Source: Micromonospora arborensis (GTDB lineage Bacteria; Actinomycetota; Actinomycetes; Mycobacteriales; Micromonosporaceae). Taken from it: DNA of 64,000 nucleotides. Position 1 is the stretch's first letter. Every line of letters starts with the position of its first letter. Below the pieces are notes generated by a model. It was given only the letters and a program-made list of their open reading frames with translations. It did not search any database and was not told the DNA's origin. The DNA lies in NCBI RefSeq assembly GCF_003205615.1, contig NZ_PYBV01000023.1, positions 47,684-111,683 on the forward strand, written 5' to 3'. The translations under genes were made by a program, and so were the position numbers. Positions 9,699-19,024 of this stretch are shown piece after piece.

Positions 9699-12494
9699 TC
9701 ACTTCTTCGCCGGGGTGACGAAGATCGTGGCGGACGAGTTGTCCCGTGCCGCCTTCTTGATCGTGAGCGAGACGCCGTAGTTCACGCCCTGGTCACCAGG
9801 GTTACCGGTGCCCAGCACGATCGCGCCACCGCTGAGGGTCACGCCGTAGAACTCCGGCGCGGGGCTGCCGTCCGGGTGGGTGACCCGGGTGGTGTACGGC
9901 GCGTTGTTCCGCGACGGCAGCACCACCGACGCGTCGTTGTCCCGGGCGTAGGGAGCGCCGTCGCGCATCTCGATGCCCGGGTACCAGCCCTTCGCGTCAG
10001 TGAACGCCTGCACCGGCGGCTGCGCCTTGAACTTCGTGCAGTACGCGCTGTACAGCTCGCCCGCCGCCTCCAGGCACTCCGTGAAGGGGTACGTCTTCTG
10101 CAGCGTGAAGGCGGCGTTGGCCGACTGCGGGCGGCTGGGCAGGTTGTCCGTCACCGACGGGTCCTTCGTCGCCGCCACGCCGGTGCGCCGGAGCGGGTCG
10201 AAGTGCGAGTCGACGATGAGCAGCCCGCCCTTCGCGCCGTAGCTGGGCAGCGCGGTCATCTGCCCGGTGACGTGGTTGACGTCGCCGAGCGCGGTGTCCC
10301 GGTACCAGACCAACATGCCCGGCGCGTTGTACGAGATCCGGTCGACCTTCCACGCGTCGTGCGAGTAGATCGTGTCGTAGGTGTACTGCAGACCCTTGTC
10401 GAAGCCGTCGAAGTTACGCCACTCCGCCAGGTAGTACTGGGCGTGGACCTCGGTGCCGCTGGAGACCTTCCAACCCGCGCCGGTGGTGTCCACGAAGGTG
10501 CCCACGGTGGCCGTCCAACCGTTGGCGCCGCCCTCGACGTCGTCACTCCAGGTGGTGGCGCCGCCGCCGGTGACCGAGAAGTCGTCGGCGAACCAGTTGC
10601 GCTCCTGGAACGCCTCGTCGGTGGCCTGACGCAGCCGCAACTGCACGGTCGTGCCCGCGTACGCCGACAGGTCCACGTAGTCGTGCCGCCAGCCGTCGGT
10701 GCTGCCGGTCAGGCCGTACTTCTTGCCGCCGAAGTCGTTCATCCGGCCGTTCGGGTCGGCGTAGCCGTCCGGCGTGGTGACCACGGTGCCGGCCTCGTCG
10801 TACACCTTCTGCTCGGTCCAGGTCGTCCCGCCGTCCGTCGAGAGCTCGACGAAGCCGTAGTCCCAGTCCTCCTCGATGATGTAGTTGTTCCACATCCAGA
10901 ACTTGGAGTCGGCCGCGGCCGGCACGTTGACCGAGCGGCTCAGCGTGACGTCGGCCCACTCCTGGTCGTTGTTGCTGTGCCACATCTTCGTGCCGCTGTG
11001 CGGGGTGGCCAGCGTCGTCACCTTGTCCGGCAGGTCGACCTTGATGCCGTCCTCGGCGTCGATCGGCGTCCGCGACGTCTGGCCGAGCTTCACCTCGCGG
11101 GGGTTCGACCCGGGGCGGATGGTCAGCGGGTCGGCCCAGCCGAGCACCCACTTGTCCCAGATGCCCATGTGCGTCGGCAGCGCCTGGAAGATCTCACCGG
11201 AGTGCGAGCCCGAGGCCATCAGGTCCCAGAAGTCCACGTCGGAGTCGGCGTTGCCGGACGTGTCGTAGAGGTCCGGCAGGCCCAGGTCGTGACCGAACTC
11301 GTGGGCGAAGACACCGACACCGGCGTCCTCCGGCTGCACGATGTAGTTCGACACCTTGAGGTTGGTGCCCGGGATGCTGTAGCCACCGGCGACGGTGGAG
11401 GAGTGCGCCCACACGGCGTACACGCCCTCGGCGCCGCCGCCACGGGACTTGCCCTGGCCGGCGTGCACCAGCACGAGGTGGTCGATCACGCCGTCGGGCT
11501 CGAAGAGGTTGCCGTCGCCGTCGCGGTCGGCCTGGTCCTCGATGTCGTAGTCGGCCCAGGGGAAGCTGGGGTCCTTCGCGGCGAGCGAGTCGATCGCGTC
11601 GGTCGCCAGGCGGCCGGCGCCGGCCGGGTTGTCCGGGTGACCGTTCATCGACTGCTCACGGCCGGGCACCCAGGCGCCGGTCTCGTCCTGGAAGCAGCGG
11701 TTCGCCGCGTACCAGCCCTCCGAGTGCGGCACGGTGATCCACGGGCTGGCCTGCCCGGCGACCGTGTACGCGTTCTTCGACATCTCCAGGTACATGTTGT
11801 GCATGGTGCGCCCGGACAGGTCGATGCCCTTCTTGTTGTCCGGGCCCTTCAGGTCCTTGCGGACCCGCTCGGTGATGCCCTCCTTGGTGTAGAGCATCTT
11901 GTTGTAGTGCGTCGGCGAGAAGTCCGGCACCCACATCGAGTTGTTGTCCTCGTACCCGAGGGTCGCCGGGTTCGGGATGTTGTTGTGCTTCGGGCCGTTC
12001 TGCACCGTGCCGGGGACGCAGGTCCGGTCCTCGAACACCGTCTTGGGGACCATCACCCCGGTGAAGTCGTCGTTCGCCTTGTCGTTGAACTCCACCAGCA
12101 GCGTGAGCAGCTTCGCCGTCTGCGTGGTCGGCGACTGCTTGAACTGGCGGGGGTTCTTGCCCGTCTTCAGCGACTTGGCTTCGTCCTTGGCCAGCTGCCG
12201 CGCGGCGACCGGGTTGCCCCGGGCGTGCTTCTGGTCGAATGCGCGGGCGGACGCCGCGGCAGGGGTGTAGACGCCACCCTTGCCCTTGACCTCACGGCCG
12301 GTGGTGTCCGGCTGCACCTCGGGCTCGGCGTAGTTGATGTAGTACTCGTCGGCGCCGATCACCGCCCGGGGGGTGCTGGACGACGACTGGGCCGCCGCGC
12401 TGCCGGTCACGGTCAGTGACGTGGCCGCGAGGGCGATGACGGGTAGCGCGACGAGTAGTCGTCGGCGCGACCCCGGATGGGAAGTTCTTTTCAT
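9699..12494 (-). CDS. secreted M6-family metalloprotease (immune inhibitor A-like), copy 3
   Basis: 931 residues from ATG 12494, the largest of the three. The signal peptide is MKRTSHPGSRRRLLVALPVI followed by AAATSLTVTGSAAAQ. The zinc motif HEFGHDLGLPDLYD has His398, Glu399 and His402. It is preceded by an acidic DRDGDGNLFEPDG loop and followed by the jelly-roll-like YGFVELSTDGGTTW. Compared with copies 1 and 2 it has a longer N-terminal propeptide (about residues 35-120) and an extra C-terminal domain of about 130 residues ending in a beta-rich segment. The enlarged ends suggest different processing or substrate targeting, which is inference. Confidence 0.93.
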   Translation of the reverse strand: MKRTSHPGSRRRLLVALPVIALAATSLTVTGSAAAQSSSSTPRAVIGADEYYINYAEPEVQPDTTGREVKGKGGVYTPAAASARAFDQKHARGNPVAARQLAKDEAKSLKTGKNPRQFKQSPTTQTAKLLTLLVEFNDKANDDFTGVMVPKTVFEDRTCVPGTVQNGPKHNNIPNPATLGYEDNNSMWVPDFSPTHYNKMLYTKEGITERVRKDLKGPDNKKGIDLSGRTMHNMYLEMSKNAYTVAGQASPWITVPHSEGWYAANRCFQDETGAWVPGREQSMNGHPDNPAGAGRLATDAIDSLAAKDPSFPWADYDIEDQADRDGDGNLFEPDGVIDHLVLVHAGQGKSRGGGAEGVYAVWAHSSTVAGGYSIPGTNLKVSNYIVQPEDAGVGVFAHEFGHDLGLPDLYDTSGNADSDVDFWDLMASGSHSGEIFQALPTHMGIWDKWVLGWADPLTIRPGSNPREVKLGQTSRTPIDAEDGIKVDLPDKVTTLATPHSGTKMWHSNNDQEWADVTLSRSVNVPAAADSKFWMWNNYIIEEDWDYGFVELSTDGGTTWTEQKVYDEAGTVVTTPDGYADPNGRMNDFGGKKYGLTGSTDGWRHDYVDLSAYAGTTVQLRLRQATDEAFQERNWFADDFSVTGGGATTWSDDVEGGANGWTATVGTFVDTTGAGWKVSSGTEVHAQYYLAEWRNFDGFDKGLQYTYDTIYSHDAWKVDRISYNAPGMLVWYRDTALGDVNHVTGQMTALPSYGAKGGLLIVDSHFDPLRRTGVAATKDPSVTDNLPSRPQSANAAFTLQKTYPFTECLEAAGELYSAYCTKFKAQPPVQAFTDAKGWYPGIEMRDGAPYARDNDASVVLPSRNNAPYTTRVTHPDGSPAPEFYGVTLSGGAIVLGTGNPGDQGVNYGVSLTIKKAARDNSSATIFVTPAKK

Positions 12495-12662
12495 GCCACT
12501 CCGTTCTCGGGCAGAGGACGTCGGTCGGCTCCGGCGCGGTGAGGCGCATCGACACCGCCCGACGCGCGTGAAACTAAATGAGAATCAACGCGCGCGGCGG
12601 GTTCGTGATCGATGCGTTATCCGTTCGGTCGGAGCGCGGCGGTACGTACCTCCACACAAGAC

Positions 12663-12702
12663 AGCGGTGGGTGACGGTCCGTCCGGACCGCCACCCACCG
12701 CT
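12663..12702 (-). terminator. hairpin terminator of acs
   Basis: An 18-bp stem with one non-Watson-Crick pair around a GTCC loop, 15 bp beyond the acs stop at 12718. The rest of 12495-12717 is the upstream region of the third protease gene. Confidence 0.8.
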
Positions 12703-12717
12703 GGGGTACGTCTGCCG

Positions 12718-14682
<1,965 letters not shown>

Positions 14683-14876
14683 GCCGTGACTCCTCGTCCT
14701 CGGGGTGACCTGCGTCTCGATGGCACGAGGGTAGTCGCGGGGCCCTCGACCGGCGACGGCTGCCCACGCCGTCGCGCCGAGCGGCCCCCGCCACGCGCCC
14801 GACGGCCGTCGCACCCCGTACCCAGCCCCGCGCTCACGCCACGCCCCTGCGCGGCCTGCCTGCCTGGCGCCCCTGT

Positions 14877-14957
14877 GGTCGCGCCCCTGCCCCGCGTGCT
14901 TGCGGTCGCGCCCCTGCCCCGCGTGCTTGCGGTCGCGCCCCTGCCCCGCGTGCTTGC
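14877..14957. repeat. 27-bp tandem repeat, three copies, in the gene-free acs upstream region
   Basis: Three identical copies of a 27-bp unit beginning GGTCGCGCCCCTGCCCC start at 14877, 14904 and 14931. A degenerate fourth copy begins at 14958 and related CGCCCCTGCCCCGCG fragments run to about 15060. The whole stretch 14683-15242 lacks a credible gene. Frames open through it only because it is so GC-rich. Confidence 0.8.
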
Positions 14958-15072
14958 GGTCGCGCACCTGCCCGCGCTCACGCCGCGCCCCTGCCCCCCG
15001 CCCCTGCCCCGCGCCCCTGCCCCACGCGCCTGCGGTCGCCCTTGCCCCGCGCGCCTGCCGCCCGCGCTTGAT

Positions 15073-15140
15073 CGACACGAGGTCGGCGATGTGGCGGTAT
15101 CGAGGCGGTGGGATACCCCCAGTTCGGCGACCTCGTGTTG
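15073..15140. repeat. imperfect inverted repeat (stem-loop), intergenic
   Basis: Two 17-nt arms (15073-15089 and 15124-15140, about two mismatches) share the core ACACGAGGTCG and its complement. They enclose a GC-rich loop that has its own short inverted pair, GGTATC with GATACC. The element stands between divergent genes and does not look like a classical terminator. It is probably a dispersed genomic palindrome. Confidence 0.55.
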
Positions 15141-15242
15141 ACCTTGCCCGGATCGTCGGGTGAGGTGGTGCGGTTGGTGGCGGGAGCCGCGATGCGGGCG
15201 GGTGCGGCCCGGGCGGCGGAGTCGGGTCGCTAGCGTGGCGGG

Positions 15243-15986
15243 GTGACCACCGACCCGCTCGCGCCCCTGCTCGCGCTCGCCGACATCTCCGCCACCGTCG
15301 AGCGTGCCCGCGAGCGGTTCGACCAGGCACTCGGGCACCGTGCGCTGCGCCGGAACGGCGGACAGGTCGCGGCCGAGGTCAGCCTCCGTTCAGCGGTGGC
15401 CAGCGCCGCCCTGGAGGGGGCGGTGCACGAACGCGAGGCGGTCCGCGCCGGCACCGTCACCGATCCGGTGCTCCAGGGGGCGCTGCGGGTCGCCGGGGCG
15501 CTGCCCGGCCTGAGTGAACTCTGGCCGAAGGCCCCCCGGCAGGCGCTCGCGAAACTGCACGTGCTCGCCGCCCGGGAACTGGTGCCGGAAGCCGAGCTGG
15601 GCCGCCCGGTAGCCGACCCGGTGGTCGCCACCCGCCTCGATGGGCTGGCCGGGCTGGTCGCCGGCGGCACGAAGGTCTCCCCACTGGTGCTCGCCGCCGT
15701 CGTACACGGGGAGTTGCTGAACCTACGCCCGTTCGCCGGGCCGTCCGGCGTGGTGGCCCGCGGGGCCGCCCGTCTGGTGCTGCTCGCCAGCGGCCTCGAC
15801 CCGCGGGGCCTGCTCGCCGTCGACGTCGGCCACCGCGAGCGGGAGCCCGAGTACGTCGGCTCGGCCGGCGCCTTCGCCACCGGCACCCCGGACGGGCTGC
15901 GCTCCTGGCTACGCCACTACATGGCCGCCGTCGAAGTGGGTGCCGACCAACTCACCGCCATCGGCGACGAGATCCTCGCCGCCTGA
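15243..15986 (+). CDS. degenerate Fic-like protein
   Basis: 247 residues from GTG 15243. Residues 55-68 (ASAALEGAVHERE) resemble the alpha-inhibitory S-x-x-x-E-G motif of Fic proteins. Residues 152-175 resemble the Fic core. Active Fic enzymes transfer AMP through H-P-F-x-x-G-N-G-R. Here the aligned stretch is R162-P-F-A-G-P-S-G-V, so the catalytic His and the phosphate-binding Asn/Arg are gone. The fold is therefore probably conserved without canonical AMP transfer. It converges on the HAD gene and the two 3' ends are separated by a 23-bp tandem repeat. The family link is from motifs only. Confidence 0.65.
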   Translation: MTTDPLAPLLALADISATVERARERFDQALGHRALRRNGGQVAAEVSLRSAVASAALEGAVHEREAVRAGTVTDPVLQGALRVAGALPGLSELWPKAPRQALAKLHVLAARELVPEAELGRPVADPVVATRLDGLAGLVAGGTKVSPLVLAAVVHGELLNLRPFAGPSGVVARGAARLVLLASGLDPRGLLAVDVGHREREPEYVGSAGAFATGTPDGLRSWLRHYMAAVEVGADQLTAIGDEILAA

Positions 15987-15993
15987 CGGCGCG

Positions 15994-16062
15994 GGTCACG
16001 CGCTGGCGGCGGCGCAGGTCACGCGCTGGCGGCGGCGCAGGTCACGCGCTGGCGGCGGCGCG
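15994..16062. repeat. 23-bp tandem repeat, three copies, running over a stop codon
   Basis: Units of 23 bp beginning GGTCACGCGCTGGCGGCGGC start at 15994, 16017 and 16040. The last copy holds the stop codon of the minus-strand HAD gene (TCA at 16042-16044) and the codons for its final Ala-Ser-Ala residues. The gene's 3' end has thus been tandemly duplicated outward. Since 23 is not a multiple of three, the extra copies lie out of frame and beyond the stop. Confidence 0.85.
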
Positions 16063-16845
16063 GGTGCGACGGTGCCGCCCGTACCACGCGATGCCGATGG
16101 CCACGCCCACCCCGACCCCCAGCGCGGCTGCGGCCACCGGAACGGCGGGCCGCTCCCGCAGGCGACGGCCCAGCGGGATCGGATGCCGGAACTCCAGCAC
16201 CGGCCAGGCGTTCTCCGAGGCCAGCTTGCGCAGCTGCCGGTCCGGGTTGACCACGCTCGGGTGGCCGACACACTCCAAGAGCGGGCGATCACTGTACGAG
16301 TCGGAGTAGGCGTACGAGTCGGCCAGGTCGTAGCCCCGGGCGGCAGCCAACTCGCCGACCGCCTCGACCTTGCTCGGACCGGCCGCGTAGAACTCGACCT
16401 CGCCGCTGTACCGGCCGTCCTGCACCGTCATCCGGGTGGCGATCACGTCGGTCACCCCGAGCAGTTCGCCGATCGGCCGGACCATCTCCTCGCCGGACGC
16501 CGAGACCAGCACCACGTCCCGCCCGGCCGCCTGGTGCTCCTCGATCAGGGCGGCGGCTTCGGCGTACACGTAGGGGTTGATCAGCTCGTGCAGTGTCTCC
16601 GCCACGATCTGGCGGACCTGCTCCACCTGCCAGCCCTTGCAGAGCGCAGCCAGGTAGTCCCGTGTTCGGGCCATGGTCTGCTCGTCGGTGCCGCCCAGCC
16701 GGAACATCAGCTGCGCGTACGCCGACTTGACCACGTCACGCCGGGTGATCAGCCCGTCCCGGTAGAACGGCCGACCAAACGCCAGGGCGCTCGACTTGGC
16801 GATGACGGTCTTGTCTAGATCGAAGAAAGCGGCACTTCGGCCCAC
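16042..16845 (-). CDS. HAD-IB family (SerB-like) phosphatase, membrane-anchored
   Basis: 267 residues from 16845. HAD motif I is FFDLDKTVIAKSS, with nucleophile Asp9 and Asp11. Motif II is VLVSASGEE. Motif III/IV is in YDLADSYAYSDSYSDRPLLE, followed by VNPDRQLRKLA. The last 40 residues contain a hydrophobic stretch (VPVAAAALGVGVGVAIGIAW) with a basic tail, probably one C-terminal membrane helix. The subfamily includes SerB and CicA-like proteins, and the substrate is unknown. In M. tuberculosis the syntenic gene (Rv3661) lies beside the 6C/B11 small RNA and ssd. The same neighbours occur here but are separated by the integrated element. Confidence 0.9.
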   Translation of the reverse strand: MGRSAAFFDLDKTVIAKSSALAFGRPFYRDGLITRRDVVKSAYAQLMFRLGGTDEQTMARTRDYLAALCKGWQVEQVRQIVAETLHELINPYVYAEAAALIEEHQAAGRDVVLVSASGEEMVRPIGELLGVTDVIATRMTVQDGRYSGEVEFYAAGPSKVEAVGELAAARGYDLADSYAYSDSYSDRPLLECVGHPSVVNPDRQLRKLASENAWPVLEFRHPIPLGRRLRERPAVPVAAAALGVGVGVAIGIAWYGRHRRTRAAASA

Positions 16846-16869
16846 GGCGCGAAAGTCTAGCCGGATGGT

Positions 16870-18636
16870 CTATCGTCGGCGGGTGCCCGGGGTCAAGCCA
16901 CCCCTCGGACCTGCGGGCTGGCACCACCAACTCCGCTCCGTGTGATCGCGATCACACTCTGCGAGGAGATTTTCGCAGTGAGTGGAGTCGGCACCACTCG
17001 ACGTGACGGGCCCGCTCAGGCAGACTTGTCCGTACGACGAGCCTTCACATCCTCGAAACAGACAGACTCTCAGCGGTTGCACCCCCCGTGGCCGCTGAGT
17101 GGTTCGGCTCGACCCCCCCGGAGCCGAACCTTCGACGACCCCCGTCTCCCCCCGACGGGGGTCGTCCCTTTGCGGGGAGCGCTCCCGGCCAGGTGAAGGC
17201 GTGTCTTCCGGGTCGGTCGGTCGAGGCGACGGACGGAAAGTCAGCGAATTGTCAGCGAAGGTCAGCCGGACCCGGTCGGCGTAGTCCTCGGGCGTGTGCG
17301 TGTACCGGTCCAGCGTCGTCGACGCCTTCTCGTGCCCGACCACCCGCTGCACCACGTTGACCGGCACGCCGTCGGTCACCAGCCAGGTGATGTACGAGTG
17401 CCGAAGGTCGTGGAACCGCAGCCCGCCGACTGCAGATGCCGCCGCGTGCGCTACCGCCGCCGCCTGCGTCGGGAACTCCGCCCGCTGCTCCCGGCCGTCC
17501 CGGTCCGGCCACACCGCCAGCCATCGGCCCGGTGCCCCTTCGGTGACCCGACCGAGCAGGCCGGCCCGCACCAACGACGGTAGCCAGATCCGCCGCCGGA
17601 AGTTCGACCGCCGCTGCGGCCCGCCGTCCCGGTCCGCGAAGACCAGCGCCCGGCCGTCCGGGGAGGCGGCGCCGCGCCGCTGGCGCAGCTCGTCGACGAG
17701 GAACGGTGGCATGGGTACCGCCCGCACGCCGGCCCGACTCTTCGGGTACGCCCGCAGCACGATCCCGCCGTGGGTCTCCACGGCCACCTGGGCGACGTAC
17801 AAGAGCCCTCGGTCAAGGTCGACCGCCTCCCACGGCAGGCCCGCGCACTCACCCCACCGCAGTCCCGCCCCAGCGGCGGCGCAAACGATTCCCCGGTGTT
17901 CGGCCGGGACGCCCGCGATGAGGACGTGCGAACCGGTCAGCCGCAACCGGTACGCCTGCCCGTCCTCCTGGACGCCGAGCGGCAGCCCGTCCAGTTCCGG
18001 AACGTCGCCGACCGGTAGTGGCGCGACGATGCCGGCAAGCGGGTCGCGGCGCATCAAGCGGACCACCACCCGATCCGGCCGGTCCGTCGAGCGGGCCTGA
18101 CCGGTGGGCAGGCGAAATGCGTAGGCGAGGCGTTCCGCGGCCTGCCCCCAGTCGTCGGGGATTTGGCCCGGCAGCATCCGCACGGTCAGCTCATCGCCGT
18201 AGCGGTCGCAGCGCACCCGCAGCAGGCGGGGCACGTACCGGTCACCGCCGAACACGGTCGCCAATCCGCAGGTGGCCATGACCGACGCCCACCGGGGCCG
18301 GTAGACCACCAGGGCGCGGACTCGGGCAACGAGCGGGTACCAGCCGAATCGCAGCCACGACAACGGGTGCCACCGCCACCAGACCACGCAACCGGCGGCA
18401 ACCGCCGCGACGACGCCGGCCAAGACGAGGCCACCGAACTCGACCCGCACCCAAAGCGCGAGGCCCGCAGGCGCGGTGATCCACCAGTAACGGGCCGCCA
18501 GCACAGCGAGACGGAACAGACCCCGACCCAGCCACCAGAACACCAGCAGCCAGCCCGGAACCCGCCACGCGGGCAGACGCACGTTCATCGGCGCGACGGG
18601 GATTTTGTCCCCCGGGATGATGTTGATCAGAGGCAC
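16870..18636 (-). CDS. chimeric ORF: FtsK-like translocase N-terminus fused to integrase catalytic domain
   Basis: 588 residues from GTG 18636. Residues 28-90 are hydrophobic membrane segments. Residues 130-242 match the N-terminal region of AICE FtsK/TraB-type translocases, ending GLPLGVQEDGQAYRLRLTGS then HVLIAG, where a Walker A loop should begin. At about residue 243 the text changes to VPAEHRGIVCAAAGAGLRWG, the catalytic domain of a tyrosine recombinase. Its catalytic set is complete: Arg260, Lys299, H409-D-L-R412, His435 and Tyr445. The integrase core-binding domain and the translocase motor are missing. After FADNSLTF (about residue 467) the frame reads antisense through attL and the 6C RNA, so the last 120 residues are probably not native. 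Best read as a deletion relic, possibly still expressed. Confidence 0.75.
   Translation of the reverse strand: MPLINIIPGDKIPVAPMNVRLPAWRVPGWLLVFWWLGRGLFRLAVLAARYWWITAPAGLALWVRVEFGGLVLAGVVAAVAAGCVVWWRWHPLSWLRFGWYPLVARVRALVVYRPRWASVMATCGLATVFGGDRYVPRLLRVRCDRYGDELTVRMLPGQIPDDWGQAAERLAYAFRLPTGQARSTDRPDRVVVRLMRRDPLAGIVAPLPVGDVPELDGLPLGVQEDGQAYRLRLTGSHVLIAGVPAEHRGIVCAAAGAGLRWGECAGLPWEAVDLDRGLLYVAQVAVETHGGIVLRAYPKSRAGVRAVPMPPFLVDELRQRRGAASPDGRALVFADRDGGPQRRSNFRRRIWLPSLVRAGLLGRVTEGAPGRWLAVWPDRDGREQRAEFPTQAAAVAHAAASAVGGLRFHDLRHSYITWLVTDGVPVNVVQRVVGHEKASTTLDRYTHTPEDYADRVRLTFADNSLTFRPSPRPTDPEDTPSPGRERSPQRDDPRRGETGVVEGSAPGGSSRTTQRPRGVQPLRVCLFRGCEGSSYGQVCLSGPVTSSGADSTHCENLLAECDRDHTERSWWCQPAGPRGGLTPGTRRR
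16941..16956. promoter_or_regulatory. CRP/GlxR-type operator
   Basis: A perfect 16-bp palindrome TGTGATCGCGATCACA, matching the CRP consensus TGTGA-N6-TCACA exactly. It lies 95 bp upstream of the HAD start and about 110 bp upstream of the presumed 6C RNA start. cAMP-dependent control of either is inference. Confidence 0.65.
17061..17171 (+). ncRNA. 6C small RNA with C-rich loops and terminator
   Basis: Three consecutive hairpins occur on the plus strand. Hairpin 1 (17069-17099) has an 8-bp stem CTCAGCGG/CCGCTGAG and a loop containing CCCCCC. Hairpin 2 (17101-17130) has a perfect 10-bp stem GGTTCGGCTC/GAGCCGAACC and a loop with seven C. Hairpin 3 (17135-17165) has a perfect 12-bp stem, loop TCCCCCC and tail CCCTTTG, and looks like the terminator. 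Two stem-loops with runs of six or more C define the actinobacterial 6C RNA family. In M. tuberculosis (sRNA B11) it lies between Rv3660c (ssd) and Rv3661 (HAD). Homologues of both flank this locus, which supports the call. The 5' end is approximate. Confidence 0.8.
17147..17171. other. attL core (left copy of 25-bp direct repeat)
   Basis: The core starts TCCCCCCGACGGGGGTCGTC and ends CCTTT. It covers the loop, the 3' arm and the tail of the 6C RNA terminator. The chromosomal bases to its left supply the 5' arm, so the terminator is intact at this end. Confidence 0.75.
17240..17267. promoter_or_regulatory. candidate integrase arm-type sites next to attL
   Basis: GTCAGCGAA occurs at 17240 and 17251, and GTCAGCC at 17261, with spacings of 11 and 10 bp (about one helical turn). 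A matching pair lies inside attR. Tyrosine integrases bind such arms cooperatively. The motifs overlap the 3' coding end of the integrase domain. Confidence 0.5.
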
Positions 18637-18926
18637 AGGTCACCGCCCTGACCGCGACGGCCACGGCCCAGCGTCGAGACGCAGGACCGGCACGACATCC
18701 GGCGCAGGTCGAACCGGCGCGGCTTCACCCACCGGCAGCAACGCGGGCAACGGATTGCCGAGACCGAGCCGAGAGCAGGCGGCAGCCGAAGCGCCGAACG
18801 GATCGCCGCTTCCGCCTCCCGGTAGGCGTGCCGCAGGCCGGCCAGGTGAGGGCGTAAGACCATCAGCAGCGCGCCGACCAGCAGCGGCAGGGCGATGATC
18901 AGGGCAGGGTGAACTACGGTGGGCAT
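18627..18926 (-). CDS. small membrane protein with zinc-ribbon-like C-terminus
   Basis: 99 residues from ATG 18926, preceded by AAGGAGGG at 4-5 bases; a longer reading from 19013 lacks this signal. Residues 5-24 (VHPALIIALPLLVGALLMVL) form one membrane helix. The C-terminal part has two Cys pairs in IRCPRCCRWVKPRRFDLRRM followed by SCRSC, a zinc-ribbon-like arrangement. It overlaps the start of the chimeric translocase-integrase ORF by 10 bp, as is common for small genes just upstream of the AICE translocase gene. The function is unknown. A role in transfer or spread (Spd-like) is possible from position only. Confidence 0.7.
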   Translation of the reverse strand: MPTVVHPALIIALPLLVGALLMVLRPHLAGLRHAYREAEAAIRSALRLPPALGSVSAIRCPRCCRWVKPRRFDLRRMSCRSCVSTLGRGRRGQGGDLCL

Positions 18927-19024
18927 CACGCCCTCCTTCATCGGACGAGGGATGGGAGAGCGCGGGAGCGGGCCGGGACTCTTGGCGGGGAAACGACCCG
19001 CCCCGCGCGCCAAACAGCGACCGG

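Noticed and set aside
4178..12419. Long plus-strand open frames opposite the three M6 proteases (4178-6679, 6817-9216, 9876-12419)
   Set aside because: They are antisense shadows of GC-rich genes. The minus-strand products have signal peptides, zinc motifs, ribosome sites and terminators; the shadows are Val/Arg-rich with no recognisable domain.
14877..14983. Tandem repeats considered as a CRISPR array
   Set aside because: Units abut with no spacers, and there are no cas genes in the window.
16846..17170. tRNA gene at the attL site
   Set aside because: AICEs usually use tRNA genes, so one was sought, but no cloverleaf or T-arm signature is present; the hairpins fit 6C RNA instead.
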